A stretch of 64,000 nucleotides of DNA, from positions 434,001 to 498,000 of the forward strand of contig NZ_SNWQ01000002.1 in NCBI RefSeq assembly GCF_004361855.1, written 5' to 3'. This document shows, in pieces, positions 35,813-44,890 of this stretch. The notes below the pieces were generated by a model, which saw only the letters and a program-made list of their open reading frames with translations, was not told the origin of the DNA and searched no databases. Made by a program: the position numbers and the translations under genes. Within the stretch, counting starts at the first letter, position 1, and each line of letters opens with the position of its first letter. Source of the stretch: Kribbella caucasensis. GTDB taxonomy: Bacteria > Actinomycetota > Actinomycetes > Propionibacteriales > Kribbellaceae.

Positions 35813-35847
35813 GCCGGCCCCGCCCAAAGGTTCTGGGCGGGGCCGGC
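35813..35847. terminator. Strong bidirectional hairpin terminator
   Basis: GCCGGCCCCGCCCA (35813-35826) and TGGGCGGGGCCGGC (35834-35847) form a perfect 14-bp stem with a 7-nt loop, between the convergent winged-helix gene and the subtilase gene. Confidence 0.85.
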
Positions 35848-35864
35848 GTGGTGCTAGGTGACTA

Positions 35865-38800
35865 CTACTTGATGGACTTCAGGGCGAAGTCCTCTACTAC
35901 TGGTTCGCCCGCGACCAGGCGCGTGGTGCGCGTCTGGGGCTTGTAGCCGTCCTTGGCGGCGATCAGGGTGAGCGGGTTGTTGCGACGGTCCAGCCAGTGC
36001 GCGTACTTGCCGGCGTTGTCGGTGATGAAGGTGTACGACTGCGCCCAGGAGTCGACCTGGACGATGGCGCCCGGGAGTGGGGCCGTCGCGCCGGAGGTGG
36101 GTACTCCGGTGACGGTGCCCATCAGCTTGCTCCAGGTGGTCGGCGGGGTGACGGTCATGGTCACAGCCACCGGGGTGACGGAGTACGGGGTGTTCTCCCG
36201 GATCGTCACCTGGCCGGAGTACTTGCCCGGCTGGTCGACGGTCGCGCTGAGAGTCACCTTGACGATGGTGCTGGCGCCCGGGGCCAGGGTGGCCTCGGTC
36301 TTGTCGATGCCCAGCCAGCTGACATCCGCCGACGACTCGGCACAGTCCTCGAGACCCGGCAGGGCCTCACTGTCCGCGGTCGCGTTGAAGCCGCCGGACG
36401 AACCACCGACCTTGTAGAAACCGCACGCCGCCCCGCCGCGGTACTTCGGCATGTTGGCGTTCGGCAGCGCCGCCCAGGTCCCGGCAGCCGGGTCGTAGGC
36501 GAAGCCCGCGTTGGTGACGGCACCCGCCTGGACACCGCCGACGACGAGCAGCTTGCCACCGGCGACGGCGTACGACGCCGCCCAGTGGTCGGCCGGGGCG
36601 TTGGCGATCGGCGACCACGCGTTGGCGGACGGGTCGTACACGTACCCGTTCGTCAGTGACGCCGATCCGGTGTTACCACCGGCGCAGTACAGCGAGCCGT
36701 CGATCGCGCCGCAGGATGCGAACGCCACGTTCTGCGGGTAGTTGGCCAGCGTCTCCCAGGCGTTCGCCGCCGGGTCGTAGCGAACCACCGTGTTGGACAT
36801 CGGCAAGCAGCTGGAGGTGGTGCACCCACCAACGGCGTACAGCCTGCCGTCCAGTACGGCCTGACCCGCCGCCGCGCGCGGAGCCGGGTTGTTCGCCAGT
36901 GCGGTCCAGGCGTTGGCCGCCGGATCGTAGGACCAGGTCGCCGCATCCGGACCGGACGCACCCCAGCCGGAGCTGGCGATGATCTTGCCGTCGACCACGC
37001 CGACCGTGATCGCGTTGCGCGCCGCCGGCAGCGGTGCGATCGCGGTCCATGCCAGCGAGGCCGGGTCGTACACGTAGCTGTTCGCGGTCGACGCACTACC
37101 GTTGCCACCGGCAATCGAGTAGATCTTGCCGTCCACGTTGACCACCCGGTTGTCCATCACGTTGGCCGGGTAGTCGGCGATGTCGGCCCACGGCGCCGCC
37201 TGCGGAAGCGCTGCGGCCGGCGTACCGGACGACTTGCCCGCGAGCAGGTTGGCGAACGAGGTCGGCACCTGCAGCCGCTGCAGCGGAGCACCTTCACCGA
37301 AGAGCACCTCGGCCTTGGTGGTGGTGCTGCCGTCCGCGTTCTGGATCTCGAAGCCGCCGTCCTTCTCGCCGAACTTCACGTCCACCGGTGCGCCACCGGT
37401 GTTCTTGACGGTGAAGGACTTGGTCACCTTGCCGGTCGGCAGCTTCGCCGTACCTGAGACCACACCCGGTGTGACCACCAGACGGCCGGCCGCGAGGGAG
37501 TGGTTCGACGCGGTGACCCAGTCGGCCTCGACGTCGACGGTCTGGGTCGAGCTGACGTAGTTGCCGGCCTTGGCGGTGAAGCCGTGCGAGCCGGACTCCG
37601 ACGAGTACATCCAGTAGAAGCCGTCGCTCAGGCCCGTGTCGTCGGGCGTCGCGACGGTGGTCGCGGTCTCGGCCGGTGCGTCGTCACGGGTGACGACGGC
37701 GCCGTTCACGAAACCGCTGGTGTTGGCGTCCTTCACGTTGCCGACGACGAGACCGCCACCGACCGGGTCACAGCTGATCGCACTGCCGATCAGGACGGAG
37801 TCGACCTCCCACCACCACTCGTACGAGGCGTCGTAGTAGTGGAACCGGACCTGTACCGCTGACTGCCCGGCCGCCTGCGGGATGGCGATCTCCTTCACAC
37901 CGCGGGCGTCGGCGACCTGGCTGACCAGAGTGGTCCAGGTGGTACCACCGTCGATCGACAGGTCGACATTGGCCTTCTCGCCGCCGAGCCAGTTGAGGTC
38001 CTGGTTGAACTTGACCACCGGAGCGGCCACGTTCGTCAGGTCAACCACCGGGCTGACGAGCGAGGTGTCCTGCGACTGCCCCGCGCCGTACCGGTCGCTG
38101 TCGACGATCGCGAAGCCGCCCGAGCCGCCGGACAGGTTGCCCCGGTTGCCGACGTCCTCGAACTTCCAGACCTGGCCGTTGCCCTTGTTGTCCACCACGG
38201 TCCAGCCGCTCGGCGCGACCTTCGCGTCGAACGTCTCGTAGACACCGTCGGAGCCGTACTTGTACCCCGGTGCGGTGGTGCAGGAATCGGCCCGGACCGG
38301 CACCGCGACGTTCTTGATCAGGTTGCCCGCACCGACCGTGATCGGCACGCTGACCGACTCGTACCCCGGGTACTGCGCCTCGACCTTCAGCGTGTACGTC
38401 GTGCTGGACGGCACCTGGAAGCTGTACCGGCCGTTGGTCGGGGTGGTGTAGTCGAACACGCCGCCAGGACCCTCGACGCTCACCTTCGCGTACAGCGGCC
38501 AGCCGTGGCCGGAGCCGTCCGAGATGGTGCCGCCCACGTTGACCGTCGGCGCGGCCTCGAGGCTGAAGTCCTTGGTGGTGGTCGTGTTCGCGGTGATCGT
38601 CGCCGTGGCGGTCTGGCTCTTGTAGCCGAACGCCGTGACGCTCAGGGAGTAGTCACCGGCGGGCAGCACGGCCGAGTAGCCGCCGTCCGAGGCGGTGGTC
38701 AGCGCGCGGTCCGGCTGGCCTGCGGCGGTGACGGTGACCGTCGCTCCCGGCAGAGCGGCGCCGGCAGTGGTGGTGACCTTTCCGGACAGCGTGCCGGTGT

Positions 38801-40283
38801 CGCCGATCGGAGCCGCGTTCAGCAGTGCGAGCGCGTCCAGCCGGCCTTCACCGAAGACGTTGTTGTCGTCCGTGGTGCCACCGCACTGGCTGTTCGCCAC
38901 GTCGATCGCGGTGTTGTCGAACAGCGCACGGGTCGCCGCGACGTCGCCCTTCAGCGCCGGCGAGGCGGCCCACAGCAGCGCGACGGCGCCCGCGAAGTGC
39001 GGGGTGGCCATCGACGTGCCGTTGAAGCTCGCGTACGAGCTGCCCGGGATGCTCGACCGGACGTTGACGCCGGGTGCCGAGATGTTCGGCTTGATCACGC
39101 CGTTCTGGCCGACCCCGCGGCCGGAGAACGAGGCGATCGCGTTGTTGATGTCGTAGGCGCCGACGGAGTAGTTGCTCTCCAGGCTGCCCGGCGACCCGCT
39201 GGTGTTACAGCCGCCCGCCCCGCTGTTGCCGTTGGCGAACGCGCCGAAGATCCCGGACGCGGTCCAGGCCAGCGTGATGTCCTCCATGAACGGGTCGTTG
39301 GACGGCTGCTGGCTGCCCCACGAGTTGTTGATGATGTTCGGCCGCTTGCTCGCGTCCGGGTTCTGGCCCGCGAGATTGGTCGGCTCGAGCATCCACTCGC
39401 CGGAGGCGATCAGCGCGGCGTCGCTCGGGCAGCAGCCGTTCGCGGCGATCCACTTCACGCCCGGCGCGACCCCGATCTGGTTACCCGCACCGTCGTCACC
39501 GGCCATCGTGCCCATCGTGTGGGTGCCGTGGCCGTTGCCGTCGGCCGGCGCGCTCGGCGAGGTGCCGGCCGCGTCGTACCAGTTGTAGTTGTGGTCGAAC
39601 TGGCCGTTGCCCAGGTTGCCGCGGTACGAGTTCACCAGCGCCGGGTGGTCGTACTGGACGCCGGTGTCGATGTTGGCGATGACGATGCCCTCGCCCTTGT
39701 CGCCGTACTGCGACCAGACGTCGTCGGCGTTGATGTTCGCGATGCCCCACTCGAGCGCGTTGATCTGGTGCTCGTCCGTGCCTGGAGTCACCTTCGGCAC
39801 CTCGAGCACGGTCGGGTTGTAGATCCCCTCGACCTCGGTGTGCCCGGCCAGCTTCTGGGCCAGTGCCAGCGAACCGCTGGAGACGCGGATCGCGTTGGTG
39901 CCCCAGAACGCCTGGTACTTCACGTTCTGCGCGTCCAGTTCGGCGCGCACCTTGGCCTGGCTCTCAGCGGCGGTCTTGCGCAGCGCCGCGGCGACCGCGG
40001 TACCCCGCTGGTCCCAGTCCGTGATGGTGCTCGCCTTGGCCAGGTCCGCCTTGGCGCTGAACCGGACCCAGTAGTCGGTCGCCTCCTTGGCGTCCTTGCC
40101 CTCCAGCTTGGCCAGCAGTTCCGGCTTGATCTTGGACGCCGGTGCGGGCGTCGCTACAGGTTTGGTGGGCGGTGCGGCCTGGGCGGCCAGACCGCTCGCG
40201 GCCAGGCCGGTCGTCACGACCGCCAGCGCCGCCAGGGCACCCACCAGTGATCTGGTGAGTCCCCTTCTCCGTTGATGTGACAT
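35865..40283 (-). CDS. Large secreted S8 (subtilisin-like) serine protease with kelch and carboxypeptidase-regulatory domains
   Basis: 1472 residues. Signal peptide 1-36, inhibitor I9-like propeptide (about 60-165), and a Bacillopeptidase F-like catalytic domain with Asp206 (IDTGVQYDHPA), His252 (NGHGTHTMGT), Asn353 (FANGNSG) and Ser424 (NGTSMATPHFAG). Two carboxypeptidase-regulatory-like domains follow (about 495-670), a MAM/jelly-roll-like segment (ETFDAKVAPSGWTVVDNKGN), another regulatory-like domain, a kelch-type propeller (about 1080-1320, with repeated YDPAANAWTAL units), and a last regulatory-like domain. All catalytic residues are present. SD GAGGGG lies 5 nt before the ATG. It should degrade extracellular protein; the propeller may bind substrate or cell surface. 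Confidence 0.93.
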   Translation of the reverse strand: MSHQRRRGLTRSLVGALAALAVVTTGLAASGLAAQAAPPTKPVATPAPASKIKPELLAKLEGKDAKEATDYWVRFSAKADLAKASTITDWDQRGTAVAAALRKTAAESQAKVRAELDAQNVKYQAFWGTNAIRVSSGSLALAQKLAGHTEVEGIYNPTVLEVPKVTPGTDEHQINALEWGIANINADDVWSQYGDKGEGIVIANIDTGVQYDHPALVNSYRGNLGNGQFDHNYNWYDAAGTSPSAPADGNGHGTHTMGTMAGDDGAGNQIGVAPGVKWIAANGCCPSDAALIASGEWMLEPTNLAGQNPDASKRPNIINNSWGSQQPSNDPFMEDITLAWTASGIFGAFANGNSGAGGCNTSGSPGSLESNYSVGAYDINNAIASFSGRGVGQNGVIKPNISAPGVNVRSSIPGSSYASFNGTSMATPHFAGAVALLWAASPALKGDVAATRALFDNTAIDVANSQCGGTTDDNNVFGEGRLDALALLNAAPIGDTGTLSGKVTTTAGAALPGATVTVTAAGQPDRALTTASDGGYSAVLPAGDYSLSVTAFGYKSQTATATITANTTTTKDFSLEAAPTVNVGGTISDGSGHGWPLYAKVSVEGPGGVFDYTTPTNGRYSFQVPSSTTYTLKVEAQYPGYESVSVPITVGAGNLIKNVAVPVRADSCTTAPGYKYGSDGVYETFDAKVAPSGWTVVDNKGNGQVWKFEDVGNRGNLSGGSGGFAIVDSDRYGAGQSQDTSLVSPVVDLTNVAAPVVKFNQDLNWLGGEKANVDLSIDGGTTWTTLVSQVADARGVKEIAIPQAAGQSAVQVRFHYYDASYEWWWEVDSVLIGSAISCDPVGGGLVVGNVKDANTSGFVNGAVVTRDDAPAETATTVATPDDTGLSDGFYWMYSSESGSHGFTAKAGNYVSSTQTVDVEADWVTASNHSLAAGRLVVTPGVVSGTAKLPTGKVTKSFTVKNTGGAPVDVKFGEKDGGFEIQNADGSTTTKAEVLFGEGAPLQRLQVPTSFANLLAGKSSGTPAAALPQAAPWADIADYPANVMDNRVVNVDGKIYSIAGGNGSASTANSYVYDPASLAWTAIAPLPAARNAITVGVVDGKIIASSGWGASGPDAATWSYDPAANAWTALANNPAPRAAAGQAVLDGRLYAVGGCTTSSCLPMSNTVVRYDPAANAWETLANYPQNVAFASCGAIDGSLYCAGGNTGSASLTNGYVYDPSANAWSPIANAPADHWAASYAVAGGKLLVVGGVQAGAVTNAGFAYDPAAGTWAALPNANMPKYRGGAACGFYKVGGSSGGFNATADSEALPGLEDCAESSADVSWLGIDKTEATLAPGASTIVKVTLSATVDQPGKYSGQVTIRENTPYSVTPVAVTMTVTPPTTWSKLMGTVTGVPTSGATAPLPGAIVQVDSWAQSYTFITDNAGKYAHWLDRRNNPLTLIAAKDGYKPQTRTTRLVAGEPVVEDFALKSIK

Positions 40284-40436
40284 TGCAGCCCCTCACTTGA
40301 CATCCCCGAGTCGGCCCCCGAGCCAACGTGCGAGGGTGCCGGGGTCCGCGGCTTTGAACCGGTTCCGCGAACACACCGTGCCCCCCAGGTCGCGGCGTGT
40401 GACGCCTGCGACCCGAATTGGACCCTATGTGTCAGA

Positions 40437-40512
40437 TGTGAGGGCTCACAAGCACACTTCGTGAGCAAGTTGTCACTAGCGGTTCGGGCATTCTGGGCAA
40501 GTTTTGCCAGAA
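40437..40512. promoter_or_regulatory. Operator cluster between the subtilase gene and winged-helix copy 2
   Basis: TGTGAGGGCTCACA (40437-40450) is a palindrome with 6-bp arms; GTGAGC recurs at 40461-40466, giving a second inverted pair with GCTCAC (40444-40449). Further on, TTCTGGGCAA (40491-40500) and TTGCCAGAA (40504-40512) form an inverted repeat with one bulged base. All lie in the 277-bp divergent region. Confidence 0.5.
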
Positions 40513-40560
40513 TTTGTCAGTTCGTTGACGATTCGAGGCAGGGGTTGACATCGTGATCAG

Positions 40561-41124
40561 ATGGTCACCGCCCGTGTCCCCGCCCCCGATCCGGCCTCGA
40601 CCCAGCCGCCGTTCCCACTCCTCATCGCCGTCGCCGCATCCCTGGAGGAACGCGTCCGGCTGGCCGAACTCGTCGACGACGTCGCGCCGCTGCTGCTGGT
40701 CTCGTCGCTGGAGGAGTTGCGGAAGTTGATCACGCCTGTGCCTCTTCCGCCTGGTGGGTCTGAGGTCGATCACGAGCCGGTACGTCGTCCTGGGCCGGCC
40801 GCCGCGGATGGGGGAGAGGTGCTCACGATCGACTCGGTCCGTGGGGTCGCGCAGTGGCGTGGGGATGAGGTGCCGCTGACGGAACTGGAGCAGAACCTGC
40901 TGACCCGGTTGATGACGGAGCCGCTCCGGGTCTGGACGTACGAGGCACTGCATCAGGCCGTGTGGCGGAATGGGCATCTGCGGGGGACTGCGGATGTGCA
41001 CTCGGTGGTGAAGCGACTGCGCCGAAAGCTCGACGAACTCGGCACAACCATCACAATCGACGCGGTCCGCGGCACAGGCTTCCGCCTCGCAGACCACCAA
41101 CGCCCAGGCCTCCGCGCCGGTTAG
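40561..41124 (+). CDS. Winged-helix regulator with shortened receiver-like N-terminus, copy 2
   Basis: 187 residues, divergent from the subtilase gene. N-terminal PLLIAVAASLEERVRLAELV and LLLVSSLEELRKLI parallel copy 1; the linker is shorter (about 65-85). The winged helix has EVPLTELEQNLLTRLMTEPL, VWTYEALHQAVWR, DVHSVVKRLRRKLDELG and IDAVRGTGFRL. The recognition helix HSVVKRLR is almost the same in both copies, so they may bind related sites. No histidine kinase is nearby and the phosphorylation Asp is not in place, so control by phosphorylation is unlikely. Confidence 0.8.
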   Translation: MVTARVPAPDPASTQPPFPLLIAVAASLEERVRLAELVDDVAPLLLVSSLEELRKLITPVPLPPGGSEVDHEPVRRPGPAAADGGEVLTIDSVRGVAQWRGDEVPLTELEQNLLTRLMTEPLRVWTYEALHQAVWRNGHLRGTADVHSVVKRLRRKLDELGTTITIDAVRGTGFRLADHQRPGLRAG

Positions 41125-41135
41125 CCCGCCTCCGG

Positions 41136-41233
41136 GTGACGACGGCCCGGCGTGACGACGGCCCGGCATGACGACGGCCCGGGGTGGCGACGGCCCGGCG
41201 TGACGACGGCCCGGCGTGACGACGGCCCGGGGC
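41136..41233 (+). repeat. Tandem 16-bp repeat, about six copies
   Basis: GTGACGACGGCCCGGC repeats head to tail from 41136 to 41233, with degenerate units continuing to about 41276. Variants carry single changes (ATGACGACGG, GTGGCGACGG). It begins 12 bp after the stop of winged-helix copy 2. Confidence 0.88.
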
Positions 41234-41462
41234 GGCCGCCGCGAGCGGTGACGGCGGCCCGGGGCGGACGGCCCTCCGCCCACCAGATACCCGGCGGCCC
41301 CACCCACCCGCGCCGTCGACTCCGCACCGCCCCGACCCGCCCACCCACCACATACTCGCCCCGCGCTGACCATCCGCCCGGACCGCCGTCATCCGCGCCG
41401 TCGTCACCCTCCCGCCCCAACCGCCCATATCTAGTGCGCGGGGTGACGGCGAGGGGCCTGAC

Positions 41463-41480
41463 TTGACAGTAGGCTGTCAA
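41463..41480. promoter_or_regulatory. MarR operator abutting the start codon
   Basis: TTGACAGTAGGCTGTCAA has perfect 7-bp inverted arms (41463-41469, 41474-41480) and ends 1 bp before the GTG start. The size and form suit a MarR dimer; binding would block the start region directly. Confidence 0.65.
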
Positions 41481-41481
41481 G

Positions 41482-41910
41482 GTGACGCGGGCGGAGAGTT
41501 ATCGGTTGCTGGTGGCTGATGTTTATGAGTTGGCTGGGTTGTCCCGGCGGACCAGCGAGGCCACGGCTTCGGCGTACGGGCAGTCGGTGGCGCGGTGGCA
41601 TGTGATGAGCGTGGTGTCGGAGCAGCCGCTGACGGTGCCGGCGGTGGCGCGGCGGTTGGGGTTGGTGCGGCAGAGCGTCCAGCGGGTGGTCGACGAACTG
41701 GTTGCCGAGGGCATCCTCGAGCGGACCGACAACCCGGACCATCAACGGTCGCCGTTGCATCAGTTGTCCACCGCTGGTCGTCAGACGCTGAAACAGCTGG
41801 TCGCGGCGTCCGATGCCGACCGCACCCAACGCCTCACCCGTGCCGGTGTCACGGTCGCGGAGTTGGACGCCGCACGCGAGACCCTCCGCAAACTGCTGTC
41901 CGTGTTGTAG
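41482..41910 (+). CDS. MarR-family transcriptional regulator
   Basis: 142 residues. The GTG at 41482 has no room for a ribosome site because a palindrome ends at 41480, so the mRNA may be leaderless. MarR winged helix: LTVPAVARRLGLVRQSVQRV, VDELVAEGILERTDNPDHQR with the conserved wing Asp/Arg, then SPLHQLSTAGRQTLKQL. Likely autorepressor. No obvious target gene adjoins it: the next 690 bp are repeats, then threonine synthase. Confidence 0.87.
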   Translation: MTRAESYRLLVADVYELAGLSRRTSEATASAYGQSVARWHVMSVVSEQPLTVPAVARRLGLVRQSVQRVVDELVAEGILERTDNPDHQRSPLHQLSTAGRQTLKQLVAASDADRTQRLTRAGVTVAELDAARETLRKLLSVL

Positions 41911-41937
41911 GCGGGATCGGCAGGGGCGAGTGCGGTC

Positions 41938-42070
41938 GGGGGGCGCGTGGCTTGTGGTCGCGTGGTTTCCGGGTCGCGTGGTTCGGGGCGTGGCTTGGTG
42001 TCGCGTGGTTCCGGGCCGCGTGGTCGGGGCGCGTGGTTTGAGGTCGCGTGGTTCGGGTCGGATGGTCGTG
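41938..42070 (+). repeat. Degenerate tandem repeats around GTCGCGTGGTTC
   Basis: GGTCGCGTGGTT or close variants recur about every 15-30 bp (for example TGGTCGCGTGGTTTCC, GGGTCGCGTGGTTCGG, GTGTCGCGTGGTTCC, GAGGTCGCGTGGTTCGG). No coding function is evident. Confidence 0.6.
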
Positions 42071-42246
42071 GTCGCGCTGTATGGCGAGCTTCGTTGTGCG
42101 CCGGCTCGCATCGGGGGCGCCTGGTCGGGGGCGAACAGTCGGCGGTGAACGGGATCGGGGCCGGGGCCCGGGGCGAACAGTCGGTGGTAACCGGGGATCT
42201 GGCCGGGTCGGGGCCGTCGTTGGGACCTCGGTCAGGACGTGGGGGG

Positions 42247-42304
42247 CTTGAACATGTAATAGCCAGTTCACGGTCCCGGGTTGTTGTTCAAGGTCCCAGG
42301 TTCT
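42247..42304 (+). repeat. Dispersed CTTGAACA...GGTCCCGGGTT element, copy 2
   Basis: Homologous to 25397-25453: CTTGAACA, AA, GCC, GT, CA, GGTCCCGGGTT, TTGTTCAAGGTCCC and GGTT in the same order. It lacks the outer left arm seen in copy 1, so the long hairpin is incomplete here. Confidence 0.75.
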
Positions 42305-42489
42305 CGGGCGCGGGCGGACGGGATCCGGGCGCCGGGGTCGTCGACTTCGCTCGGTCTGAGCCACCCGCGGCCGCGACGGCAACCTGTCTCCGCTGTTGCT
42401 CGGTTCGGAGAGGTTGGGTCGGAGGACGGTGACAAATTGCCGCAGAGGGATGGCGACCAAAAGTTTCCGCGCTGTGGCAGGTGTCGCAC

Positions 42490-42545
42490 TTTGGGCACCC
42501 GGTGGTCGCGATCGGCGTGACTTTGTGGCTGGCGGGTGCTCAAGG
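42490..42545 (+). repeat. Dispersed TTGRGCACCC...GGGTGCTCAA element, copy 4
   Basis: Starts TTTGGGCACCCGGTGGTCGC and ends GGCGGGTGCTCAAGG, matching the three copies at 14412-14616 at both ends and in length, with a diverged centre. It lies 60 bp before the threonine synthase start. Confidence 0.7.
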
Positions 42546-42604
42546 TCGGGGATTGGGGTGGGTGTGCGGGGTTGGGGAAGGGGGCGGCGGGTAGCGTCGG
42601 GGGC

Positions 42605-43780
<1,176 letters not shown>

Positions 43781-44884
43781 TCAGGTCTGGTTGTGGAGCC
43801 AGGTGGTGGCGGCTTGTTGCATGACCTGGTCGAACTTGTGGGGACCGTCGTAGAACAAGCCGGTGTAGGAGCTGGGGGAGGTGGCGTAGTGGGCGGTGAT
43901 TCGGGCGTGGGCTGCTTGGGCGCCGGCATGGGGGAAGAGTTCGTCGTGGCGGTTGTACTGGACGAGTAGTGGTGCGGGGGTGCGGCAGGCTGCCAGGTCG
44001 GGCCAGTCGGCGTGGCGGGCGAAGCCGGCGGGCATGAGCATCCAGGTGTGGTCGACGACGCTGTGGTCCAGCAGGGAGTCGTAGGTGCCCATCATGCCGA
44101 CGATGACGGCGGCGGAGAGGTGGTCGCTGGAGGCTTGGAGCAGGGCTGAGCGGCAGCCGCCGCCGGATAGGCCGACGCTGCCGACGAAATCGGTGGTGTC
44201 GGGGCGGGAGCGCAAGTAGTTCAGGGCGATCCGGTCTTCGCGCGCGACGACAGCGGCGAACGTCGTACCTAGTAGGGAGCAGTATTTCTCGAGTAGGTGC
44301 TCGTGATGTGACGCGGCGGCGTTGTAGAGCTCGGCCTCGCCGGGATTGGGGCCGGCCGAGAGGTTGCCGAGGGCTTGGATTCGCGGCGGCATCTCGGGTA
44401 GTGGGAAGCGGCGGCTTCCCCAGGCGAAGGCGTCGGTGACGAGTACGGCGAATCCGTCGCGGGCGAGGTCGTTGGCGAAGGCCCGTCCCTCGTAGTAAGT
44501 GGAACGCCCAGCGGCGACAAAATCTGGGACGGGATCAGGACCGTCGGCAATCTTCTCCTTGCCGTAGTACTTGTTGCCGTCGTGACCGTGCAACGCAAGC
44601 ACCCCGGGCAGGGGACGAGTCGCGCCAGCGGGTCGGAGCAACCAGGCGACGGTCCGGGGGCCGAAGCCGACCGAGTAGGACAGCTCCTCGCCGACAATGC
44701 CGTCCCTGGTCCACCGGCGTTCCACCCGCAGATCGGCCGGCAACTCAACTGCAACAGGCACAGCGAGGAGGTCCCGGACCAGGTCACGAACCGCAGAAGG
44801 CTGAGGCTTGCCGGCCCGGGCGCGCGGGCCGGCAGCAGCCTCTACCCAATCGCTGTAGACACCAAGATGTGCATATTCCGACAA
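43781..44884 (-). CDS. Alpha/beta hydrolase (dienelactone hydrolase/acetyl-xylan-esterase-like)
   Basis: 367 residues from a TTG at 44884, the only reasonable in-frame start; the glgE stop is 6 bp upstream, so translation is probably coupled. Alpha/beta-hydrolase features: LALHGHDGNKYYG (oxyanion strand), nucleophile elbow GLSGGGCRSALL, acid in QYNRHDELFPHAG and the histidine in YDGPHKFDQVM. The family includes large esterases of the ABHD/AXE1 type. Cotranscription with glgE suggests a link to carbohydrate metabolism, but the substrate is unknown. Confidence 0.75.
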   Translation of the reverse strand: MSEYAHLGVYSDWVEAAAGPRARAGKPQPSAVRDLVRDLLAVPVAVELPADLRVERRWTRDGIVGEELSYSVGFGPRTVAWLLRPAGATRPLPGVLALHGHDGNKYYGKEKIADGPDPVPDFVAAGRSTYYEGRAFANDLARDGFAVLVTDAFAWGSRRFPLPEMPPRIQALGNLSAGPNPGEAELYNAAASHHEHLLEKYCSLLGTTFAAVVAREDRIALNYLRSRPDTTDFVGSVGLSGGGCRSALLQASSDHLSAAVIVGMMGTYDSLLDHSVVDHTWMLMPAGFARHADWPDLAACRTPAPLLVQYNRHDELFPHAGAQAAHARITAHYATSPSSYTGLFYDGPHKFDQVMQQAATTWLHNQT

Positions 44885-44890
44885 AGCGCG

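Larger units (their letters stand above)
41125..41481. other. Intergenic region of tandem repeats
   Basis: The first half is the 16-bp repeat tract described separately; the second half is GC-rich without a gene. The last 20 bp hold the MarR operator palindrome. Confidence 0.6.
41911..42604. other. 694-bp repeat-filled intergenic region
   Basis: No credible gene. Contents in order: degenerate GTCGCGTGGTTCCGGG-type repeats (41938-42070), two copies of GGGCGAACAGTCGG (42129 and 42171 areas), the dispersed element 42247-42304, a GC-rich spacer, the second dispersed element 42490-42545, and the threonine synthase promoter side. Confidence 0.6.

Noticed and set aside
36254..37114. Minus-strand out-of-frame open stretches in the subtilase gene as a frameshift
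   Set aside because: The main frame is continuous for 1472 codons with all domains in order; the others are shadows.
41136..41276. Tandem 16-bp units as a CRISPR array or origin iterons
   Set aside because: No spacers, GC-rich units, no rep, parA or dnaA genes and no AT-rich zone nearby.
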